Shown here: positions 31,059 through 38,836 of the stretch, piece after piece
Layout: each line of letters begins with the position of its first letter
Numbering within the stretch: the stretch's first letter is position 1
Assembly (NCBI GenBank): GCA_034661035.1
Contig: JAYEKM010000015.1
Location: forward strand, 1-41,890
Direction of reading: 5' to 3'
DNA length: 41,890 bases
Source of the DNA: JAGYLJ01 sp034661035
Lineage (GTDB): Bacteria > Patescibacteriota > Minisyncoccia > Phycocordibacterales > UBA12079
The notes under the pieces: model-generated
Databases searched by the model: none
What the model was told of the DNA's origin: nothing
What the model saw: the letters and a program-made list of their open reading frames with translations, nothing else
Made by a program: the position numbers and the translations under genes

Positions 31059-31520
31059 CAATTTGCAATTCTCAATTTTCAATGAATTTACAATAACTAA
31101 ATTTTCAAAAAAGCATGCAATATGACTTAGAAGAAAGAACAGCTAAATATTCTGAAGAAATAATTATTTTTATAAAAAATATTAAGAAAGATTTGTTAAA
31201 TGAAAACATATTAAAACAATTATTAAAATCAGCTACCAGTATTGGGGCTAATTATTATGAGGCCAATAATGCCAGTTCTAAAAGAGGTTTTAAAAATAAA
31301 ATATATATTTCTAAGAAAGAGGCAAATGAAACAAAATATTGGTTAAGACTTTTAGGTAAAACAAGTCCTGAATCGGATAAACAAATAAAAATTTTATGGA
31401 AAGAAGCCCAAGAACTAAACATGATATTTCAAAAAATAGTCAACACATCAAACAAAAAAACACCTTAAAAATTGAAAATTAATTCATTGATTGAAAATTG
31501 TAAATTGATTATTGTAAATT
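31059..31520. repeat. Imperfect inverted repeat around the four-helix-bundle gene
   Basis: Left arm 31059-31090 (CAATTTGCAATT, then TTCAATGAATT) and right arm 31479-31520 (AATTCATTGATTGAAAATTG, then TAAATTG) are partly reverse complementary over about 27 nt. The arms begin right after the stop of one gene and end before the promoter of the next, so they mark the borders of the inserted gene. Confidence 0.6.
31115..31468 (+). CDS. Four-helix-bundle protein, 23S rRNA-intervening-sequence (S23) family
   Basis: The family was found in rRNA intervening sequences and is widespread as stand-alone genes; its biochemical role is not firmly known. The 117-aa protein shows the typical order: YSEEIIIFIKNIKKDLLNENI, then LLKSATSIGANYYEANNA (the conserved S-x-x-A-N-x-x-E type motif at about 42-54). 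It continues with KRGFKNKIYISKKEANETKYWLRLL and a last helix. Four amphipathic helices are expected. It interrupts the secretion cluster and is bracketed by imperfect inverted repeats, which suggests it arrived as a single-gene cassette. No Shine-Dalgarno site is seen. Confidence 0.88.
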   Translation: MQYDLEERTAKYSEEIIIFIKNIKKDLLNENILKQLLKSATSIGANYYEANNASSKRGFKNKIYISKKEANETKYWLRLLGKTSPESDKQIKILWKEAQELNMIFQKIVNTSNKKTP

Positions 31521-31561
31521 AAAAAACAGTTAAAAAGATATTTTTAAGGAAACAAATCAGT

Positions 31562-31567
31562 TATAAT
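31562..31567 (+). promoter_or_regulatory. Possible internal promoter before the PrgI-like gene
   Basis: TATAAT at 31562-31567 is 30 nt before ATG 31598, with no clear -35. It could restart transcription downstream of the inserted cassette. Confidence 0.45.
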
Positions 31568-31597
31568 ATAAGTATAAATAATAATTTAATATACACC

Positions 31598-31999
31598 ATG
31601 CAATTTGAAGTACCACAATTTATAGAGGTTGAAGACAAAATATTTGGACCTTTAACCTTAAAACAATTTATTTACCTAGCTGGGGGGGCTGGTATTAGCT
31701 TCACTATATATTCATTAGCCCCTTTGTTCTTAGCAATCTTAATCATAATTCCTCTCATGGGTTTATCAGGGGCTCTAGCCTTTTATAAAAAAGATGGACG
31801 GCCCTTTATTTTAACAACTGAGTCAGCCTTTAAGTACGCTCTGGGAAACAAATTATATATTTGGAAAAAGGAAAATAAAAAAAGGAAAAAGAAAAAAGAT
31901 AAAGAGACCAGCGTAATTGAACAATTAAATATACCGAAGCTATCCAATAGTAAATTAAAAGAATTAGGTTGGAGTTTAGATATCCAAAACGAAAATTAA
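31598..31999 (+). CDS. PrgI-family (VirB3-like) inner-membrane protein
   Basis: PrgI/VirB3 proteins are small membrane partners of the VirB4 ATPase in type IV secretion. The 133-aa protein opens with QFEVPQFIEVEDKIFGPLTLKQF, the usual PrgI start, then two close membrane segments at about 26-62 (FIYLAGGAGISFTIYSLAP and LFLAILIIIPLMGLSGAL). A cytoplasmic Lys-rich tail (KKENKKRKKKKDKE) follows. In Gram-positive and CPR systems PrgI is encoded just before VirB4; here a GIY-YIG cassette and the TraC-like gene come between. The last base of its stop codon begins the left arm of the cassette's inverted repeat. Confidence 0.85.
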   Translation: MQFEVPQFIEVEDKIFGPLTLKQFIYLAGGAGISFTIYSLAPLFLAILIIIPLMGLSGALAFYKKDGRPFILTTESAFKYALGNKLYIWKKENKKRKKKKDKETSVIEQLNIPKLSNSKLKELGWSLDIQNEN

Positions 32000-32284
32000 C
32001 CCTGTTAAATAACTTTAAATTTTACAGAAAAATGTTTTATATGTATGTGTTACAATCAGATAAGGATAAAAAGTTTTATGCAGGTTATACGGAAAATTTA
32101 AAGTTAAGATTTGACGGTCATAGTAAAGGAAAAGTTTATTCAACAAAAGAGAGATTGCCTTTAAAATTAATTTATTACGAAGCTTGTCTTAATCAGCAAG
32201 ACGCAACGCATAGAGAAAAATATTTAAAAACATATCATGGGAAAACATTTATTAGAAAAAGAGTCAAATCTTATTTAACAGGGT
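31999..32284. repeat. 14-bp perfect inverted repeat bracketing the intact GIY-YIG gene
   Basis: ACCCTGTTAAATAA (31999-32012) and TTATTTAACAGGGT (32271-32284) are exact reverse complements. The right arm encodes the last residues (YLTG) and the first two bases of the stop, as in the cassette at 1030-1337. Confidence 0.8.
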
Positions 32285-32286
32285 AA
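32032..32286 (+). CDS. GIY-YIG endonuclease domain protein (intact cassette)
   Basis: Single-domain GIY-YIG proteins resemble the N-terminal nuclease of UvrC, Slx1 and homing endonucleases and cut DNA with a metal ion. The 84-aa product has YMYVLQSDKDKKFYAGYT (GIY...YIG form at about 3-20). Arg26 follows in LKLRFDGHSKGK, then the family segment STKERLPLKLIYYEAC, a Glu-containing helix HREKYLKT and a basic end. Start ATG 32032 is chosen because it begins the conserved region; in-frame codons upstream overlap the PrgI-like gene. It lies in a perfect inverted repeat, and a decayed copy is found 640 bp on. Confidence 0.88.
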   Translation: MFYMYVLQSDKDKKFYAGYTENLKLRFDGHSKGKVYSTKERLPLKLIYYEACLNQQDATHREKYLKTYHGKTFIRKRVKSYLTG

Positions 32287-32289
32287 ATA

Positions 32290-32919
32290 ATGACAAAAAA
32301 TAGCACAAAAAAGACACAAGATTTTGTCTCTGTTAAAGAAATCAGAGATGGGGTTATTATTTTAAAAAATGGCACTATGATTTCTGTCTTAATGACTTCT
32401 TCTTTAAACTTCGCCTTAAAATCTCAAGACGAACAAAAAGCTATCCTTACACAGTTTCAAAATTTTTTAAACTCACTTGAGTACTCAACTCAAATTTATA
32501 TTCAATCAAAAAAATTAGATATACGTCAGTATATTGCTGTTATGGAGGAAAGAAGAAAGGAACAAACTAATGAATTAATAAAAATCCAAACAAAGGAGTA
32601 TATAGATTTTATAAAAAACTTTACAGAAAACGTTAATATTGTTTCAAAAAACTTCTTCATTATTATTTCCTATAACCCACCAACCATTCAAGCAGGGAAT
32701 GGTCTTAGTAAAATATTTAGTAAATCAAAAAACCCTACTGAGAAAAAAAGTTCCTTTGAAGAGGGAAGGACTCAGCTTGAACAAAGAGTTAGTGTAGTAG
32801 AACAAGGACTAACCAGAACAGGTCTCCGTTTAGCCAGGTTAGGGACAGAAGAAACGGTTGAACTACTTTATAAAATATTTAACCCTGGTGAGTCAGAAAA
32901 ACCAGTTCAATTGAACTAG
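32290..32919 (+). CDS. TraC-like protein: N-terminal domain of the VirB4/TraC ATPase as a separate gene
   Basis: The 209-aa protein resembles the N-terminal, non-ATPase domain of VirB4/TraC: VKEIRDGVIILKNGTMISVLMTSS (about 14-37), FALKSQDEQKAILTQFQNFLNSL (42-64) and QIYIQSKKLDIRQYI. These are followed by FIIISYNPP and a region ending TGLRLARLGTEETVELLY. It has no Walker motifs. The ATPase part is in the gene at 33141; together they have about 820 residues, the size of a whole VirB4. In CPR genomes the two are often separate, so the split may be old. A decayed GIY-YIG cassette now fills the gap between the parts. No membrane segment is present. Confidence 0.75.
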   Translation: MTKNSTKKTQDFVSVKEIRDGVIILKNGTMISVLMTSSLNFALKSQDEQKAILTQFQNFLNSLEYSTQIYIQSKKLDIRQYIAVMEERRKEQTNELIKIQTKEYIDFIKNFTENVNIVSKNFFIIISYNPPTIQAGNGLSKIFSKSKNPTEKKSSFEEGRTQLEQRVSVVEQGLTRTGLRLARLGTEETVELLYKIFNPGESEKPVQLN

Positions 32920-32926
32920 TAAATTA

Positions 32927-33136
32927 ACCCTATTAAATAACTTTAAATTTTATAGAAAAATGTTTTATGTGTATGTGTTACAATCAAATAAAGATAAAAA
33001 GTTTTATACAAATAATATAAAAAATTTAAAATTAAGATTTAATAGTCATAATAAAGGGAAAGTTTGTTCAATAATTTAAAAATATATTATGGAAAAACGT
33101 TTATTAGAAAAAGAATCAGATCTTATTTAACAGGAT
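32927..33136. repeat. Inverted repeat of the decayed GIY-YIG cassette
   Basis: ACCCTATTAAATAA (32927-32940) and TTATTTAACAGGAT (33123-33136) are arms with two mismatches. They are a mutated copy of the arms at 31999-32012 and 32271-32284. Confidence 0.75.
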
Positions 33137-33138
33137 AA
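32960..33138 (+). pseudogene. Decayed second copy of the GIY-YIG cassette
   Basis: DNA from 32924 to 33140 aligns from end to end with 31996-32287. The frame begins MFYVYVLQSNKDKKFYTNN; the YAGYT half of the active site has become YTNNI, and the frame stops after 39 codons. A net 76-nt internal deletion shifts the frame. Most substitutions are G to A or C to T relative to the intact copy (for example GCAGGT to ACAAAT, GACGGT to AATAGT), as expected for unselected DNA in an AT-rich genome. It cannot make an active nuclease. Its end runs straight into the virB4 start. Confidence 0.88.
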
Positions 33139-33140
33139 AT

Positions 33141-34976
33141 ATGAATATACTTGAACAATTTTTAGGTAAAAAAAAGAAAAAAATTGAGATAGAACCTATC
33201 TTACCTCAGGAAATTTATGATGCTGGTGTTTTGGAATTAAAAGATATTATCGCTCCATCAGCTTTAAAAATAACCCCTAAAGATACTCGTTTAGGTGAAA
33301 AAATTGCAAGAACATTTTTTGTTATTTCCTATCCAAAATTTCTTAATGATAACTGGTTTTCACCTATTATCAACTTAGATAAAGAATTTGATATTTCAAT
33401 TTTTATTCATCCAGTTGAAACAAATAAAGTTTTAAGGCAATTCCAAAAGAAAGTAGCAGAGGTTCAAAGCCAAATAATGATGAGGGAGTCAAAAGGTTTA
33501 GTCCGTGACCCTACATTAGATACTGCCTATCAAAACCTAGAGAATCTAAGAGATAAGTTGCAACAAGCTGAAGAAAAGTTATTTGATGTTGGGGTTTACC
33601 TTTCTGTTTATGGAGATTCTGAAACTGAACTTGATGCTGCTGAATCAGAAATCCGTTCTATCTTAGAATCAAAAATGATCTATGTTCGTCCAGCTCTCTT
33701 CCAACAAGAACAAGGATTTAAAAGTACCTTACCTTTAGGGGAAGATTTATTAAGGGTTCATTCCAAACTAAATTCAGCACCACTTTCTAGTATTTTTCCT
33801 TTTGTATCTTTTGATTTAACTTCAGATAAAGGTATTTTGTATGGAATCAATAGGCATAACTCTAGTTTGGTCCTATTTGATAGATATTCACTCCCAAACT
33901 ATAACTCCGTTACCTTCGCAAAGTCTGGTTCAGGTAAATCTTATGCTGTAAAATTGGAAATTTTACGTTCTCTGATGTTTGATATAGAAGTTATGGTAAT
34001 TGACCCAGAAAAAGAATATGAATACCTCTCTCAGGCTATGGATGGAAGATATTTTAATATTTCCCTTACATCCGAACACCATATCAACCCGTTTGATTTA
34101 CCAACAGCACGAGAAGGAGAATCACAAGCGAATGTTCTTAGATCAAATACTATCAATTTGGTTGGTTTATTCCGAGTAATGTTTGGTGGTCTTAGCCCAG
34201 AGGAAGATGCTTTAATCGACAAGGCTATAACAGAAACCTATGCCTTAAAAGACATCACTCCTGACGCCGATTTTACAAATATAGACCCGCCACTCTTATC
34301 AGATTTTGAATTAGTCCTATCAGGAATGGAGGATACTGAAAAACTTACCCAGAAACTTTCTAAATTCACAAAAGGAACGTGGTCTGGATTTATTAACCAA
34401 CCAACTAACGTAGATATTAATAAAAAATTTGTAGTCTTTTCTTTAAGAGATATGGAAGACGATCTTAAACCAGTATCTATGTATATTATTACTCACTACA
34501 TTTGGAATGCTGTTAGAAAAAATTTAAGAAAAAGATTACTTGTTATAGAAGAAGCTTGGTGGATGATGAAAACAGAAGATACGGCTTCCTTTTTGTTTAG
34601 TTTAGCTAAACGTGGACGAAAATATTTTTTAGGTCTTTCTACTATAACCCAAGATGTTAACGACTTCTTAAATTCTCCTTACGGGTTACCTATTATAACC
34701 AATTCATCGATTCAATTATTATTAAAGCAGTCACCAACTAGTATTGATTTAATCCAAAAAACTTTCAATTTAACTGATGAGGAAAAATATTTATTATTAG
34801 AATCTAATGTGGGGGAGGGGATTTTCTTTACAGGACTCAAACATGTTGCTATAAAAATAATAGCCTCTTATACCGAAGATCAAATCATTACATCCGATCC
34901 ATCACAGATTTTAGCGATAAGAAAAGCAAAAAAGGAACTTGGAGAAAGTGGGCATAATAAAAAAATCAATGGCTAA
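33141..34976 (+). CDS. VirB4/TraC-type ATPase of the secretion system
   Basis: VirB4 powers assembly and substrate transport in type IV secretion systems and works at the inner membrane. The 611-aa protein has an N-terminal domain with coiled segments (REL-type helices at about 95-155), Walker A FAKSGSGKSYAVKLEIL near 256-272, MVIDPEKEYEYL near 285-296 and Walker B RLLVIEEAWWMM near 464-475. The sensor region GRKYFLGLSTITQDVNDFL follows. EEAWW in place of the usual DE(A)W is a VirB4/TraC hallmark. The missing N-terminal section is coded by 32290-32919. The stop overlaps the start of the next gene (ATGGCTAA), indicating coupled translation. Confidence 0.93.
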   Translation: MNILEQFLGKKKKKIEIEPILPQEIYDAGVLELKDIIAPSALKITPKDTRLGEKIARTFFVISYPKFLNDNWFSPIINLDKEFDISIFIHPVETNKVLRQFQKKVAEVQSQIMMRESKGLVRDPTLDTAYQNLENLRDKLQQAEEKLFDVGVYLSVYGDSETELDAAESEIRSILESKMIYVRPALFQQEQGFKSTLPLGEDLLRVHSKLNSAPLSSIFPFVSFDLTSDKGILYGINRHNSSLVLFDRYSLPNYNSVTFAKSGSGKSYAVKLEILRSLMFDIEVMVIDPEKEYEYLSQAMDGRYFNISLTSEHHINPFDLPTAREGESQANVLRSNTINLVGLFRVMFGGLSPEEDALIDKAITETYALKDITPDADFTNIDPPLLSDFELVLSGMEDTEKLTQKLSKFTKGTWSGFINQPTNVDINKKFVVFSLRDMEDDLKPVSMYIITHYIWNAVRKNLRKRLLVIEEAWWMMKTEDTASFLFSLAKRGRKYFLGLSTITQDVNDFLNSPYGLPIITNSSIQLLLKQSPTSIDLIQKTFNLTDEEKYLLLESNVGEGIFFTGLKHVAIKIIASYTEDQIITSDPSQILAIRKAKKELGESGHNKKING

Positions 34977-35349
34977 AGAAAAGCAAAAAATAGATAATAT
35001 TACAGCAGCTTTAATGATTGGGACGGCGATTCTTATTGATAGTATCCAAGCATTATTAACTATGATTCTTATAGGTCCTTTTGTTAACTGGATGATTAGT
35101 ATATTTGCTTGGATGACTTTCTTTTTATGGTTTATTTTAAAAGGGGTTAGATTTACCAGTAATCCAAAAAGGGTTTTCACTTTTCTGGGAGGGTCTTTAT
35201 TAGAAGCCGTTCCTATTATTGCAACTTTACCAGTTTGGACAGCTGTAATATCAACCACTATTTTTACAATGAGAGCAGAGAGGAAACTAAAGTCTTCTTT
35301 AGGGAAACCATTAGCAAGTCCTTTAAGTAAAGTAATCAAAAGCGTGTAA
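34969..35349 (+). CDS. Small membrane protein after virB4 (126 aa)
   Basis: It has about three hydrophobic segments (AALMIGTAILIDSIQALLTMIL, then WMISIFAWMTFFLWFIL and LLEAVPIIATLPVWTAVIS) and a basic C-terminal tail (RAERKLKSSLGK). I know no specific family, but a small multi-span protein after VirB4 is usual in CPR secretion loci. ATG 34969 overlaps the virB4 stop by 8 nt; a TTG at 34939 lies 30 nt further inside virB4 and is less likely. It probably sits in the cytoplasmic membrane next to VirB3 and VirB6. Confidence 0.75.
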   Translation: MAKEKQKIDNITAALMIGTAILIDSIQALLTMILIGPFVNWMISIFAWMTFFLWFILKGVRFTSNPKRVFTFLGGSLLEAVPIIATLPVWTAVISTTIFTMRAERKLKSSLGKPLASPLSKVIKSV

Positions 35350-35353
35350 AATT

Positions 35354-36355
35354 ATGAAACTTAAAAAAAAGAAAAAAATAATTAGTCATATATTACTTAA
35401 TTACTTTATATTATTATTTTTAGCGATACCTTTAAGCGCTAATTTTTCTAATCCAGCTTATTCTGGAAATGATTTAGAATTAAAATTAGACCCTGAATAT
35501 CCATTAGCTAACCAAACAGTTTCTGCTCAAGTAGAATTGTATGGATTAGATATTAAAAGATATGAGATAATCTGGTCTATGGATGGAGTAGTAAAAGAAA
35601 GAGGTGTTGGACAAAAAGAATTCTTTTTCCAAACAAAGAACTGGGGAGAAAATGTTTTATTAACTGTTCAAATCAAGACCACTAATAACGGTCTAATAGA
35701 AAAAAGTATTTATGTTACCCCCACGGAGGTTGATTTACTTTGGGAAACAGATACATACACCCCTCCTTTTTATAAGGGAAAAGCGATGAACTCCTCCAAC
35801 GCAATAATTAATGTAGTCGCCATACCTAATTTTGTGAATAAAAACGGACAAAAAATAGATAGTGAAAAGCTAATTTATAATTGGAAAGAAGATAGTAAGG
35901 TAAAAGGTAAACAATCAGGTTACGGAAAAAATATATTTTCGTTAGAAGGTCCTCAGACAAATAGAACAAAAAAAGTGACTGTTGAAGTAGAATCCCTAGA
36001 TGGGAAGTTAAAAGCTAAAAAAATCATTTTTTTAAAAACAAGAAGCCTTGAAATTGTTTTTTACAAACAAGACCCTCTTCTAGGAACCCTTTATAATAAA
36101 GCTCTGGAAGATAAATATAATTTAAATAATGAAGAAATAAAAATTAAGGCTTCTCCTTTTTTCTTTTCCCTTAGAAATGAAGTGGAGTATAAATGGACAA
36201 TGAATAATCAAATAATTGATAATTACACTGATGAAATCATTTTTAGAAAACCTAACAAACAAACAGGTTTAACAAATATAAAACTTAAAATACAAAATAT
36301 GGATAGTATTTTACAATTTACAGATAGTAATTTTTTAATCAAATTTGAAAAATAG
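35354..36355 (+). CDS. Secreted beta-rich protein of the secretion cluster (333 aa)
   Basis: I do not recognise a named family. A signal sequence (KKIISHILLNYFILLFLAIPL, ending near SANFS) is followed by about 300 residues that look like two or three Ig/PKD-type beta sandwiches: LKLDPEYPLANQTVSAQVEL, later EIIWSMDGVVKERG and EYKWTMNNQIIDNYTDEI. The (I/Y)xW(S/T)M(D/N) words repeat at matching places in two domains. No cysteines are obvious in the mature part. It follows the small membrane protein after 4 nt and ends 2 nt before the pilin-like gene. It could be an outer part of the pilus or secretion complex. Confidence 0.7.
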   Translation: MKLKKKKKIISHILLNYFILLFLAIPLSANFSNPAYSGNDLELKLDPEYPLANQTVSAQVELYGLDIKRYEIIWSMDGVVKERGVGQKEFFFQTKNWGENVLLTVQIKTTNNGLIEKSIYVTPTEVDLLWETDTYTPPFYKGKAMNSSNAIINVVAIPNFVNKNGQKIDSEKLIYNWKEDSKVKGKQSGYGKNIFSLEGPQTNRTKKVTVEVESLDGKLKAKKIIFLKTRSLEIVFYKQDPLLGTLYNKALEDKYNLNNEEIKIKASPFFFSLRNEVEYKWTMNNQIIDNYTDEIIFRKPNKQTGLTNIKLKIQNMDSILQFTDSNFLIKFEK

Positions 36356-36357
36356 AT

Positions 36358-37092
36358 ATGCAAGAAAAAAAATATAAAGGAATAGTAACCATTTCGGCTT
36401 TAGTTTGTTTATTAATTTCGATAGTAGTATTTGCAGAAGAAACAAATGAATATAAGTTGTTGGTTGGACTGCCTGAAATGGCAAAAGGGACAGCCCCTGG
36501 GTTAGGAGGTTATTTACAAAATATGTTTAAGATAGGAATAAGTATTGCAGGTGTTTTAGCTGTATTAATGATAACTATTGGAGGAGTTCAATATATGACA
36601 GCAGAAGCTATTTCAGGCAAAGGAGAAGCTAAGAAGAAAATCAACAATGCTATTTTTGGACTTATTTTAGCTCTCTCTTCTTTTTTATTATTAAACGAGA
36701 TTGACCCAAACTTAACAACTTCTACTTTAACACTTGAAAACGTTGAGGCACCACCAGTAGTCCCGCCTGGTCCTGGGCCTGAACCAGAAGAGGTTTATTT
36801 AGGAATGTGTAAAAGTGGAATGTCCTGTGGAGGAGATACATTATCAACTTGTGAATCAGCTTGTGCAAATGAATGTTCTACAGAAATAATAATGTCACCA
36901 AAATGTACTAAAAATTGGCTTGGTGATAAATATGAAGGAAAATGTATAGCTATAGATGATGCTGGTAATGAATACTCAACACCATGTGGTAAAGGAACAA
37001 TTAGTGCTGAGGCTTGTTTAACAGCATGTAAAAGTATCTCTAGCGCTTGCGCTGAATTACCTCAAATGATGATTAATTGTCATAAACAATAA
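36358..37092 (+). CDS. VirB2/TrbC-like pilin with cysteine-rich C-terminal domain
   Basis: VirB2 pilins are small proteins with two membrane helices that build conjugative pili. After a signal peptide (GIVTISALVCLLISIVVFAEE), residues 52-120 show the VirB2 layout. Helix one is FKIGISIAGVLAVLMITIGG, with a polar loop YMTAEAISGKGEAKKKINNA; helix two is IFGLILALSSFLLLNEI. A Pro-rich linker (PPVVPPGPGPEPEE) follows, then about 95 residues with 12 cysteines (CKSGMSCGG, CESACANEC, CLTACKS). Known VirB2 pilins lack such a domain. The even number suggests disulfides outside the membrane. It may cap or modify the pilus, or be a surface adhesin anchored by a VirB2-like base. Confidence 0.8.
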   Translation: MQEKKYKGIVTISALVCLLISIVVFAEETNEYKLLVGLPEMAKGTAPGLGGYLQNMFKIGISIAGVLAVLMITIGGVQYMTAEAISGKGEAKKKINNAIFGLILALSSFLLLNEIDPNLTTSTLTLENVEAPPVVPPGPGPEPEEVYLGMCKSGMSCGGDTLSTCESACANECSTEIIMSPKCTKNWLGDKYEGKCIAIDDAGNEYSTPCGKGTISAEACLTACKSISSACAELPQMMINCHKQ

Positions 37093-37104
37093 AATAACTT
37101 ATTT

Positions 37105-38346
37105 ATGAATAAAATTGATATAAGAAAAATAATTATTGTAGTTGTGGTTTTAGCTATTATTTACTCTGTTTTTTTTATTTTTACTAATAAAAAAGAACAA
37201 AACCAATCAATTAATAATTTAGGAACCTTTTTCCCATTCAGTAACGAAGAAAGTCCTAGTAATAATACTGAGGATAAACCAACTGATATTGATTCTTATT
37301 CCTATAAAGAACCTTCTATTGAATCTATCCCAATTCTAAGACAAATAACAGCTTCTCCTACATCAGGTATGATTATTTTTGAAGATGATACTGAAAATAA
37401 TAAGGAATCAGCTGAAATAGATTACTCTATTAGATATATAGAAAAAGCTACTGGCCATATTTATGAAACTAATACCAACTCACCCACACAAACAAGAATA
37501 TCAAATACAACTATACCAAAAATTCAAGAAGCTATTTGGTTAGATAAAGAATCTTTGGTTATAAGATATTTAGATGAAGATGATATTATTAAGACATTTT
37601 CAGCTAGTATTGTAGAAAGTGAGCTAGGAGATAAACAATTAGAAGGGGTTTTCTTACAAGATGATATACAAACCTTAATAAAATTCAAAAAGGGTCTTTT
37701 TTACCTCTTAGAGAGCGGGCAGGGTTCAATTGGAGTCACTTCAGATAAAGATGATGAAAACAAAAAGATTATCTTTAATTCTCCTCTAAAAGAGTGGTTA
37801 ATAAAAAATGTGGATAATAGATATATTAACTTTACAACTAAACCAGCAATTAATGTTTATGGGTACTCTTTCTTGTTTGACGTAGAGACAGGGTCTTTTG
37901 ATAAAATAATCGACGGTAAATATAATCTTTCAACCTTAATAAGTAATCTATTTAATATACTATATTCAGAATATGATAAGCTAGGACCAAAATTATATAC
38001 CTACAATAATAAGAAAGAAGTTAACACAGAAGTATTAATTAGTACTTTACCTGAAAAATGTGTCTGGGATGAGGAAAATATTTATATTTATTGTGGAATT
38101 CCTTTTAAAGAATTAACTAATTACGATTTGACGGCTTGGTATAAAGGAAATATTTTATTTTCTGATGATATATGGAGGATAAATGCAGAAACAAATAATC
38201 TTGAATTTCTAATCTCTCCTACTACAATAGGGGTAGAAGAAATTGATATAATAAACCCAATACTGAGTGAAAATAATGATTATCTTATCTTTATGAATAA
38301 ACGAGATTTTAGTTTATGGTCTTTGAAATTAAAGAAGGATCTTTAA
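37105..38346 (+). CDS. Membrane-anchored hypothetical protein ending the secretion cluster (413 aa)
   Basis: A single N-terminal membrane segment at about 8-27 (IIIVVVVLAIIYSVFFIFT) anchors a Ser/Asn/Glu-rich linker and a beta-rich domain of about 330 residues. Several blocks have the form of beta-propeller-like repeats (SGMIIFEDDT, EAIWLDKESLVIRYLDEDD, CVWDEENIYIYCGIP, IWRINAETNNLEFLI). I know no named family. It should lie outside the cytoplasmic membrane. It follows the pilin-like gene after 12 nt and meets the jag gene tail to tail with a gap of 6 nt, so no separate terminator fits between them. Confidence 0.75.
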   Translation: MNKIDIRKIIIVVVVLAIIYSVFFIFTNKKEQNQSINNLGTFFPFSNEESPSNNTEDKPTDIDSYSYKEPSIESIPILRQITASPTSGMIIFEDDTENNKESAEIDYSIRYIEKATGHIYETNTNSPTQTRISNTTIPKIQEAIWLDKESLVIRYLDEDDIIKTFSASIVESELGDKQLEGVFLQDDIQTLIKFKKGLFYLLESGQGSIGVTSDKDDENKKIIFNSPLKEWLIKNVDNRYINFTTKPAINVYGYSFLFDVETGSFDKIIDGKYNLSTLISNLFNILYSEYDKLGPKLYTYNNKKEVNTEVLISTLPEKCVWDEENIYIYCGIPFKELTNYDLTAWYKGNILFSDDIWRINAETNNLEFLISPTTIGVEEIDIINPILSENNDYLIFMNKRDFSLWSLKLKKDL

Positions 38347-38352
38347 ATTAAA

Positions 38353-38832
38353 CTATTTAGTTTTTATAACTAATCTCCTAAAGCCATTTTCTCCAATTGA
38401 TTCTGTAAAAACATCAGGATTATCTGCTAAAACAGAGTGAACAATCATTCTTTCATAAGAACTCATTGGTGGCATTTCCACATCCCTCTTAAAAAGGATA
38501 GCTTTCTCAGCTAAGTCAAGAGCTTGTGATTTAATTCTTTCTATATTCTTTCCTTGATAATCATTAACATCGACAAAAAAATTAATTCTTTCCTCTGGAT
38601 CCATTTTGGAATTTATTTTTTTCCAAATCATTTTTTTTATCAAATGATTAATAGCTTGAACAGTAGCTCCCTCACTACCTATTAACAGACCTGATTCATT
38701 AGTTTTAATTAGAAATCTAGTCCCACCTTTAAAATCATTATCATTTAAGAAAACAACCTCTTCGAAATCAACACATAATCTCCTTAAAAAACCTTCTATT
38801 AACTTTTTTATTATCTCTATATTATCGTCCAT
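38353..38832 (-). CDS. Jag/KhpB-like RNA-binding protein (KH and R3H domains)
   Basis: KhpB (Jag) proteins bind RNA and are linked to control of cell elongation and membrane-protein expression; the gene usually follows yidC. The 159-aa protein has a KH-like part with the GxxG-type loop IGSEGATVQAINHLI near 53-67 and the words DVNDYQGKNIERIKSQALDLA. A C-terminal R3H domain has MSSYERMIVHSVLADNPDVFTESIGE at about 122-147. It lacks the N-terminal Jag_N domain of Firmicute proteins, which is usual for short CPR forms. It starts 4 nt after the yidC stop, so co-transcription is very likely. Confidence 0.88.
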   Translation of the reverse strand: MDDNIEIIKKLIEGFLRRLCVDFEEVVFLNDNDFKGGTRFLIKTNESGLLIGSEGATVQAINHLIKKMIWKKINSKMDPEERINFFVDVNDYQGKNIERIKSQALDLAEKAILFKRDVEMPPMSSYERMIVHSVLADNPDVFTESIGENGFRRLVIKTK

Positions 38833-38836
38833 ATTA

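Noticed and set aside
32290..34976. VirB4 newly split by insertion of the GIY-YIG cassette
   Set aside because: Both parts have normal starts and ends, and separate TraC-like and VirB4 genes are usual in CPR, so the cassette more likely entered an existing gap.
34911..35339. 142-codon open frame on the minus strand
   Set aside because: It is antisense to the small membrane protein gene after virB4, which overlaps the virB4 stop in the usual coupled way.
15306..38346. Full conjugative element
   Set aside because: Coupling ATPase and channel genes are present, but no relaxase or oriT is visible; CPR chromosomes commonly keep such secretion/pilus loci.
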